A stretch of DNA of 64,000 bases from Symsagittifera roscoffensis (lineage: Eukaryota; Xenacoelomorpha; Acoela; Convolutidae), in NCBI RefSeq assembly GCF_963678635.1, contig NC_087063.1:5612386-5676385 (forward strand), given 5' to 3'. The position numbers and the translations under genes are program-made. The notes beneath the pieces were generated by a model. The model saw only the letters and a program-made list of their open reading frames with translations. It did not search any database and was not told where the DNA came from. Position 1 is the first letter of the stretch. Each line of letters begins with the position of its first letter. This document shows positions 56,413 through 64,000 of the stretch, piece after piece.

Positions 56413-58756
56413 GCAACGTCATCAACTCCCCAGGGATCGATAATATCCTCGGTGGTGGTGGCGGAGAAGAAGAAGACGGAGAGACCAGCGGAGACCAGCA
56501 GGTCGAAATATGTGGAGAAGGTCAAGGAGCTGGACTTGGAAGACCTGGAGTGCAGGCTAGAGTTAGCGAAAGCTTTGGGTCTTGAGCAGGTGTCGCACGA
56601 AGACTTGGGTAGACTCCAGTGCGTGGACTGGTTGAAGGCTCACGAGACACACTTCTCGAGAGCAAAAATGACGGAGACGGCGGATCTGACTGGGATTCCC
56701 ACAAAATCGGTGATGGGACCTATTAACTATAGACCTCTCAAGTCATTAGGGAGTCCGGGATTCGTGGTGGAGCTTCCCAAACACCGAACCAGCATTGCCA
56801 GGATTAGGGTGGCCACTCCAGCACAGTTGAGGGTGGTGGACAAGCTGATGGATCCGAGAGAGATGGAATTACCAGACGCCGCGTATGAAGGTACGAAACT
56901 AGCCAACGACCCCAGATACGGGAAACCCTGCGGGAATACGCAGCTGGCCAAAACCTTAGCTGTTTATGACAGGGCAGACCCAGCCGCAATGAGGGTGGTC
57001 ATCGTGGCGGGATCGGACTTTGAGGGGACGTCTCCCAAATTGTTTTGGCCGGAAACTCTGATATATTCATTGCCGGGAGCGGAGCTAAACCAGACGTTAA
57101 CCCTGGTGGTGGCAGTAAAATCAGAGATGCCTTGCGAGCCTGAGCTACTGCTGTTTGCAGGGATGAACGATCACTTGCATGCGACGGGGTTTCTTGAGCA
57201 GCTCAAGGGTGATGAACCTACGCCGAAGAAGATCTGGGAAGCCATCCAGACATTATTTGCAGCCATGAATGAAGTACAAGAGAACGTTGCCTCACGATTT
57301 GGCTCCAAGACAAAAGTGGCGTTCACGACGTCCCCCGGGTACGCGAGCATGCCTCCCGCTCTGCAATTTGTGTATGCGATCTTGATCTTGATAGCAGAAG
57401 GGAATGGATGGCGTATTCTGATTGCAGCTCCCAATCGGGAACTGGAACCTACGAACTTGAGACTTCGCAGGTCAGAACTCGCGGCGGCGTGGGCGGATGT
57501 GTCCCACGCTATGAGGGGCTTTCACGAGTTGGCCGACATCCTCATCGTATTGGACGAGGTCCTCTTGCTGGAGATATCTAACTTCGCTAGGCAACTCAAG
57601 CTCAGTCTGATTATAGGGGACGAGCATCCAGTGGTGACTCACCTGACGGCCAGTCTGTGGTTTCGAAACATGGAGGTGACCATCACAAGCTCCACCAGTA
57701 AATCTAGAGGGCCGAGCAACGAGAGGAAGAACGTGGCCGCATCGGAGAAGCAGCTGGAGTCGATGGTGTATCGACTGACACAAGAGGGAGGCAGGTGGCC
57801 CTTCCTGACACCAAGGCTGGAGAACGCCACGGAGAAGACAAAAGAAGATGCTCCGCTTCTGGTGAAGCAGATCTGGGATTTTCTTGAGGAGCAGCTGGGA
57901 ATGGCCGAGAAAAGGGAAATGACGGTTGGCACGTTCGTCACAGCAGCCAACGAAGTCACGATTGGAGGATTCTGGACGGAGCACGCAAGGGGTGAGCTGA
58001 GGACGAGGAGGGATCACGAGAGTCTTGAGCTCTTGAGTCCTTGTTGGGGAAAGGAATTCCTGGCCGAAATGTATAGCGCGAAAGAGACCATATTTAAAGC
58101 CTTCATACAGGAAGTATTGAATATGCCCATCAGTCTGTTGCTGGCACTGTACCTGGTTTACCCAAGGTACCTGTTTAATATGGGCCCAGCATAGATGTTC
58201 AGTCGGGGCGTGGACACCCTCCGGATAGACGGATACTTGACATTGGTGCTTCTAACCCACGGGGAACTGGTGTCATTTCACCGACTGATGAAATATGGAG
58301 AGCCTCTGTCGATGGGAAAAACACACTCGAGTATTGACACCTACTCGTATAAGTGTGCTGCCGGGCTAAAGACGCTGCTGATACAGTACCTACTAATGCA
58401 GTACCGGCACCTGACTGGTGAAGAAAAGAGCCCGAAGACAAGAGAGGAGTGAGGAAAGTGAATGGGGGCATGCCTCTATTGACGGACCTATGCCTGGCCA
58501 TGAGATCGGACCCCATGGGGATGATCCGGGGGCTAGGGGAGGTTGTAACCTGTATCTATGGACCGGCCGTCACGTTCGCGTTTCCAGATCCTCTGGTGAA
58601 AGCTTATCGACACTCAGTAACCCACGTGAGCCTCATAAGCGTACTAGATGGGACGACACTTAATTGGTGTCAGCAGGAGGTGCTAAGGGCACAGATGAGC
58701 AAGACGGTGCTCTTCGGAAAGGTGAAGGATCCGGAGTTGGTGGTGTACAGTTTTAG
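56413..58756 (+). pseudogene. Second polyprotein part 2 of element 3: SGNH-like domain, cut at duplication junction
   Basis: In frame with the end of part 1 after TAG 56,410-56,412. It is open to 58,191, where TAG replaces a Tyr codon (TAC in element 1), then to 58,452, and after a 1-nt shift to the junction. The first 170 codons (KELDLEDLECRLELAKAL, KSVMGPINYRPLK) are unassigned. Codons equivalent to 56,990-57,660 look like a second, atypical SGNH fold. They contain VVIVAGSDFEGTS (Ser and Asp in reversed order), LLLFAGMNDHLHATG (GxND) and IIGDEHPVVTH (a block-V-like Asp/His). A Trp/Phe-rich region follows, with MPISLLLALYLVYPRYLF. No transmembrane anchor or signal peptide is convincing. Function unknown. 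Confidence 0.62.
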
Positions 58757-59080
58757 TGTACCGTGATAGCTTTTTAAGAAAACTTGAGAAAACTTCCTGG
58801 TAGGCTCTCCGAACGAGGCCTAGCTAACCGTAAAGGGGGGCAACTAGGGAAACAAAAACAAGAAAAAATTATAGAAAAAGGAACAAAAACCATAAAACGA
58901 AAAGACAGTGACTTTGATACCGGATCATTTGGATCAAACCTTTATAATAATTAAATAGTATACCCATACTGTTTTATAAGACCGATCGTTTCGATCAATC
59001 TAGCAATTTAAACCAGTGACTTCAACAAGGTGTCCGAGTGGGGGGCGTTGTTAAGGGTTTTCAGATAGATTGCAACCTAG

Positions 59081-59276
59081 CCGGACCACTAGGAGACTTG
59101 ACTGGAAGAGGTGACCAGTCGAGTGGGAAAGTGGTTCACAAGAATCGAACCGGACCACTAGGAGACTTGACTGGAAAGGGTGACCAGCCGAGAGGGAAAG
59201 TGGTTCACAAGGATCGAACCGGACCACTAGGAGACTTGACTGGAAGAGGTGACCAGCCAAGTAGGAAAGTGGTGCT
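59081..59276 (+). repeat. 69-bp tandem repeat, copy B
   Basis: Identical to 42,660-42,855 as far as I can see: three units, the last one partial. Confidence 0.93.
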
Positions 59277-60131
59277 GCTGTCAAGTGCAGAACAGAGACA
59301 ACCAGCACAGGATCACCACGGGAGGACGCACAGGGGTGTTCTCAAGTTGGGCAACGGGTATCGTTAGAATCCACATTACATGATAGGAGATAAGTGTAAA
59401 ATAAGATAAGCGGAGTCCCATTGTTTTGAGGAAGTTTTTGCACAAGCAGGCCTGGAAACAGGTCTACGGTTTTCTCTCGAGAGGTTTAGCACCCGGCGCT
59501 TAAGGGATTTTTCGGCTTAAGAGGGGGGCTAAAGAGGGGGGAGGTTAGAAGGGGGGCTGGTTAAGTTAGAGGTTAGCGGTTATAAATTGTAAAAAGGGGG
59601 GACAGATTAGAGTAACTAATTGTTCGGCATCGTCGACTTAGTTACATTAGATATTTACACGCGTTGGTTATAGGAAGCGGATTTCCAAAATTAGAATCAG
59701 GTTAAGGTAGGTACCCTGGTCGGATCGGTAGGGGGGAACGGACATAGACAGTTTTTGTGATACCCCATAAGATCGCTAGCAGGGGGGAGGAAAACGCGTG
59801 GCAATCGGGTACCAGACATTTTTTCGGACAGAGATTGACATTGGTCAACCTTGAATTTCAGGAGAATTCATCCATCTGTTTTTTGAAATTTTTCCAGTTT
59901 AAATTTTTACGTTTTGGTGAAAATTTGTTGTTGGTATTTTAACGAACAGGTGATCACAAGATACCTGCGGGGAATTTAGGGTTTCAAATACAGGGGGATC
60001 AGTATTTGGGTTTTGACCAGTAAGATAGGAATTTTGGGAAAATTTTTACTAGAGCTCAAGTGGTGGTAAAAGGTACAGTGGTTCAATAGTCCCTACAACG
60101 AAGAAGAGACCCGATATCCAGACACTCAGTG

Positions 60132-61425
60132 ACGAGTCTTGGGACAGTACCGAAGAAGTCTTGGGACATTGCAGTCTGGGGACAGTCTTGGAGCAACACG
60201 GTCTTGGGACAGTCACGGGACAGAGCAGTCTTGGGACAGTCTTGGGACAGTGCAGCCTTGGGACAGTCTTGGACCAGAGCAGTCTTGGTACGAAACAGTC
60301 TTGGGACATCGGTCTTGGGACGTTGGTCTTGGGACAGTGGTCTTGGGACAGTGGTCTTAGGACAGTGGTCTTAGGACAGTGGTCTTGGGACATTGGTCTT
60401 GGGACAGTGGTCTTGGGACATTGGTCTTGGGACATTGGTCTTGGGACATTGGTCTTGGGACATTGGTCGTGGGCCATTGGTCTTGGGACATTGGTCTTGG
60501 GACATTGGTCTTGGGCCATTGGTCTTGGGACAGTGGTCTTGGGACATTAGTCTTGGGACACTAGTCTTGGGCCATTGGTCTTGGGACAGTGGTCTTGGGA
60601 CATTGGTCTTGGGCCATTGATCTTGGGACAGTGGTCTTGGGACATTAGTCTTGGGACACTAGTCTTGGGACATTGGTCTTGGGACATTAGTCTTGGGACA
60701 CTAGTCTTGGGACACTAGTCTTGGGACACTAGTCTTGGGACATTGGTCTTGGGACATTAGTCTTGGGACACTAGTCTTGGGACACTAGTCTTGGGACAGT
60801 CACGGGACAGAGCAGTCTTGGGACAGTCTTGGAACAGTGCAGCCTTGGGACAGTCTTGGACCAGAGCAGTCTTGGTACGAAACAGTCTTGGGACATCGGT
60901 CTTGGGACGTTGGTCTTGGGCCATTGGTCTTGGGACAGTGGTCTTGGGACAGTGGTCTTGGGACATTGGTTTTGGGCCATTGGTCTTGGGACAGTGGTCT
61001 TGGGACATTGGTCTTGGGCCATTGGTCTTGGGACAGTGGTCTTAGGACAGTGGTCTTGGGACATTGGTCTTGGGACAGTGGTCTTGGGACATTGGTCTTG
61101 GGACATTGGTCTTGGGACATTGGTCTTGGGACATTGGTCTTGGGCCATTGGTCTTGGGACATTGGTCTTGGGACATTGGTCTTGGGCCATTGGTCTTGGG
61201 ACAGTGGTCTTGGGACAGTGGTCTTGGGACATTGGTTTTGGGCCATTGGTCTTGGGACAGTGGTCTTGGGACATTGGTCTTGGGCCATTGGTCTTGGGAC
61301 AGTGGTCTTGGGACATTAGTCTTGGGACACTAGTCTTGGGACATTGGTCTTGGGACATTAGTCTTGGGACACTAGTCTTGGGACACTAGTCTTGGGACAG
61401 TAGTCTGGGGACACTAACAAGAATT
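60132..61425 (+). repeat. 14-bp minisatellite, copy B, one unit longer
   Basis: Same units and same higher-order block as 43,711-44,990. The two marker blocks lie at 60,212 and 60,799, 587 bp apart against 573 bp in unit A, so the net extra unit sits inside the first higher-order repeat. The internal unit order after 60,320 also differs (two TTAGGACAG variants in a row). Confidence 0.95.
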
Positions 61426-61699
61426 ACCGGGACAACACTGAATAGTCTTGAGACGGTAGAGAGAAAGTCTTGGAACAGCATTAGGAGGGGGGGTACTAAA
61501 AGAGTACTAAGTCAGATTGAGGTAACCAATTGTAAAATCATATTCTCTATCCTAACCAAATATATAGAATTTTCAAGAGCTTAAGGAAAGTTGTTTTTAG
61601 CAATTTCTTTTTAGAAAATTTTTTTTTGTCAAAAGAGGGTTTAACCTTAGAGTAGAAATTTGTAGATAGTATTACTGTAAATAGCAACAATTGTAAATA

Positions 61700-63520
61700 A
61701 TGAGGCGGAGCAGGGTACCGGTAGCTGAAAAAAGATCTACCGAAGCGAAGACAAAGTATAACTCGTCGCTATGTAAAACAACATCAATGGGTCCGAAGGT
61801 AACAAAGAAGAACTTTTCAGTTAGTATGGTCAGCACGAGGAGTACCACGGAGAACAAAGCAAAAGAGGGCACGGAAGGGGAACGAGTAGAACCCAACATC
61901 GAGATTGATCTAGAGACACCTGATCAAAGTGTGGATGAAGCAGGAAAGAAGACGACAGAGTCAACTCCAATGCCGAATGCGGAAGAACCTAACCCGAATC
62001 CCATAGAGTTCTCACCGATAGACAACGTGGAAGACACAACAGGCAACACGCCAGAAACAGTGAAGGATGAGTCTCAAAAGAGAACGTCTTTTACTGCAAG
62101 ATTAGCAATGATGGTCGGATTGAGATCGAAGGACGCAGCAGTGGAGGAGACGAAAGTCGAGAAAAGCAAAACATTCGGAACAGTATCCACGAGAACGACA
62201 GAGACCGATCAGAACGAGGGTCAGAGAAAATCGGGACCAGTGACCAACTACAGGACAACAACGGACCATGGAACGACAACTCTTGAGTTAAGCGACTTGA
62301 TGGCGAAGTTAGATTAGATAAATGAGAAACTGAAGCACATCGAAGAGGATAGAAATGTGATAAGAAATGAAATGAGACACAACAAACATGAGTACATGGA
62401 CAACTATTTCCATCTAGCGAGAGCGACGGAGGAAAAGCTTCAGAAGATGTCTGACAAAGTAGAAACCACCAATGAAGAGCGAGAAAAGAACATCAGAAAA
62501 GACATGCCAGAAATGACGCAGCGATATGACACAGTGAATTGCCAGTTAGGGAGTTTGGAAACGAGAATGGATACGATGAGTAGGGAACAGGCTGAGAGCT
62601 CAAGTGCAATACAGACAAAGCTAGACGCTATTCTTAGGAATTCAACACAACAAGACAGGCCAGCTGCAGAGAGGACACAAGGTAATAGAGTGGACTTCGT
62701 GGATCCTCAAAGGAACAAACGATAGTCAACACCGTTACCAGCAACCCGGGAGGCCGCGATTACGGCACCGGTGGGGGCCAGGGCCATTATAAAAAATGGA
62801 ACAGCGAACACAACCAGTGGTCCAGGGGACTCCACGACTCACAACAACGTGGGACCGGATGCCATGACCTGGGCAAGCACCTGGGAAATGATGAACAGGA
62901 CGCTAGAAGTCTTCGCCACGAGGAACACCGACTCGAGTGACAGAGGAGGCAACAAATCCAGGAAAACTTTCAAGAAACCGAAGGAGTTCAAAGATGATTC
63001 AGATGGATGCATTGACACTTGGGTAGAAGTCACGAGGTTGCACTTAGAACAAGACAACTTGAACGATGAGAGGCAGGCATGCACAGCGATACTGAGCAAT
63101 CTGGAAGGAACGGCATTGAAATGCGTGGTTGCGAAGAAAGAAGAGGAACGCGACACAGCGAACAAAATCTTTGAAATATTGTTAAACAGATTCGGCTCAG
63201 GCATGAAGGGTCATCAAGCGATGATGCGATTTGAAAAGAGGAGACAAAGGGACGATGAATCGATAGACAGATTCCTAGATGATCTTGAGAGCTTGATAAG
63301 GAGGAGTGACCCGGAAGAATCTACCAATCGAAGGAACTTCAGCATCGCCTCAAAGTTCATTGATGGGGTAAAGAGTGATGACTTTAGAACGATGTTAGCA
63401 ACGTACTATACATTGTCGAAAGACAGTGCACCAACTCCAGAAGAGATGAGACAGAAATCAAGAGAGTACATGCTGATGAAACCCAAGAAATACTCGTACT
63501 CAGACAACAGGAACACATAA
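61700..63520 (+). pseudogene. gag: Gag of copy B
   Basis: This is the copy of 45,265-47,085 with the same TAG (62,315), TAG (62,723) and TAA (63,518). Three amino-acid-level or silent differences are visible: Val to Ala in the first third, Ile to Asn before RTLEVFATRN, and a silent change near 63,450. Shared stops show that both copies descend from an already inactive parent. Confidence 0.88.
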
Positions 63521-63568
63521 GGGGGAAGTCAGCCACAGAGGTCGTCATGGTACAAGCCCAGAGATGAC

Positions 63569-64000
63569 ATGGACAAACGCAGGTCATGTGCTAACTGCGG
63601 GTCGGCGGATCATCATGTGGCGGATTGCACGACATACAAACAGGGCATGAAGAGTTTGGGATATGCACCCGATGAGGAAGAGATGAGCCAGATGGAGGAA
63701 CACGAGTTCTATAGTGGCTTGATCATCAAAATAGGTGCAAGATGCTTCTTCTGCAACCAAGAGGGGCACTTCAGGATGGACTGTCCGTTGTTTTGGGAAG
63801 CGGTCAAGAATCAGAGTCATCCAAAACACAAGTTGGCGCTAGCAGCGGTGCAGAACCAGAGAAACAGACAAGGTGAATTTGAGATGAAAAACCTAGAAAG
63901 ACCAAGTGCGGAGCTACCAACGAAAACAGTGAAAGCTGTAACACAATGTAATAGCGCAGTAGAGGCCACGGCGAAGAACGACCTAGCAATATATTATGAG
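63569..64000 (+). pseudogene. pol: Nucleocapsid part of gag-pol in copy B, truncated by window end
   Basis: Copy of the start of the 47,134 frame with both zinc knuckles (CANCGSADHHVADC and CFFCNQEGHFRMDC). It is open to the window end. The only visible difference is an Asp to Tyr change in the last few codons (GAT to TAT at about 63,991). Confidence 0.88.

Larger units (their letters stand above)
42336..58756 (+). repeat. Unit A of a 16,421-bp tandem duplication
   Basis: From TGTACCGTGATAGC at 42,336 the sequence recurs from 58,757 to the window end. The junction at 58,756/58,757 joins the interior of the second polyprotein (after GTGTACAGTTTTAG) to the interior of the LTR-like segment. Outside the 14-bp array I count about eight single-base differences over the compared stretch. 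The fixed offset is 16,421 before the array and 16,435 after it, a difference of exactly one 14-bp unit. Confidence 0.95.
42621..58756 (+). mobile_element. Element 3: youngest giant Ty3/gypsy-like copy, 3' truncated at the duplication junction
   Basis: Its order is leader with two tandem arrays, gag, pol with all enzymatic motifs legible, macro domain, non-coding gap and second polyprotein up to the region equivalent to 11,355 of element 1. Catalytic motifs are kept (DTGA, YVDD, D-D-35-E, GDS/GTND/DGIH), but stops and small indels break every long frame. Adding the 3' part seen in element 1 and the LTRs, an intact family member would be on the order of 22-25 kb. Confidence 0.85.
58757..64000 (+). 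mobile_element. Copy B: start of second unit of the 16.4-kb duplication
   Basis: It repeats 42,336 to about 47,565: LTR interior, leader, both arrays, gag and the start of the nucleocapsid, running off the window end. It carries the same inactivating stops as unit A. Differences are a handful of single-base changes (for example near 59,403, 59,606, 59,684, 62,106, 62,895, 63,450 and 63,991) plus length changes inside the 14-bp array. Confidence 0.95.

Noticed and set aside
58081-58194. Hydrophobic run MPISLLLALYLVYPRYLF as an envelope transmembrane anchor
   Set aside because: The run is short and interrupted by Tyr, Pro and Arg. There is no signal peptide, furin-type site or Cys-rich ectodomain, and it sits in the middle of a long cytosolic-looking protein.
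1-64000. tRNA, rRNA or conventional host exons
   Set aside because: No cloverleaf, rRNA signature or exon-intron coding pattern outside the retroelement frames was recognised on either strand by reading. A tRNAscan or gene-prediction run would be needed to exclude them fully.

Overview
The window is eukaryotic and almost certainly animal DNA. It consists nearly entirely of retroelement sequence, and I recognise no host gene, tRNA or rRNA. The animal assignment rests on a BEL/Pao-type integrase fragment at 16,866-17,692, because that superfamily is known from animals. The phylum cannot be named from the sequence.

All main coding sequence is on the + strand and belongs to one family of very large Ty3/gypsy-like LTR retroelements, present as a head-to-tail series of copies of different ages. 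Element 1 (1 to about 19,240) enters the window inside gag and is decayed, but it keeps the whole 3' half of the family. Its LTR-like end (16,352 to about 19,240) is split by the Pao fragment. Element 2 (about 19,240-42,620) is the most decayed and is full of internal tandem duplications. It has a repeat-rich leader, a gag remnant, a protease-RT deletion fusion duplicated in tandem, and an LTR-like end starting at 41,301. Element 3 (to 58,756) is the youngest. It has a leader with a 69-bp triple repeat, G-runs and a 14-bp minisatellite of about 90 units, followed by gag, pol and accessory genes. It is cut off inside the accessory region. At 58,757 the sequence jumps back to the equivalent of 42,336 and repeats element 3 almost perfectly to the window end (copy B). 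The tandem unit is 16,421 bp.

The family layout read from elements 1 and 3 is: LTR; a long repeat-bearing leader; gag with two CCHC knuckles; protease (DTGA), RT (YVDD), RNase H and integrase (HHCC, D-D-35-E); a macro domain resembling the TARG1/OARD1 type, apparently read as a C-terminal extension of pol; a non-coding gap of about 0.45-0.55 kb with a conserved block and a splice-acceptor-like site; then a second, very long reading frame. In element 1 this second frame runs about 8.7 kb (7,192-15,926). It appears to have been one polyprotein: an N-terminal domain, heptad coiled coil, an SGNH/GDSL-type hydrolase (GDS, GTND, DGIH), a second SGNH-like domain, and several large domains I cannot assign. 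No envelope-like protein is recognisable.

Every copy is inactivated by stops and frameshifts, so the coding features are pseudogenes in which domain order and most motifs are still legible. Copy B shares the gag stops of element 3. The 16.4-kb duplication therefore arose after inactivation, as a DNA-level duplication or an assembly artefact, and not as a new insertion. The most notable biology is the pairing of an ADP-ribose-type macro domain and an SGNH esterase-type domain inside a Ty3/gypsy-like element.
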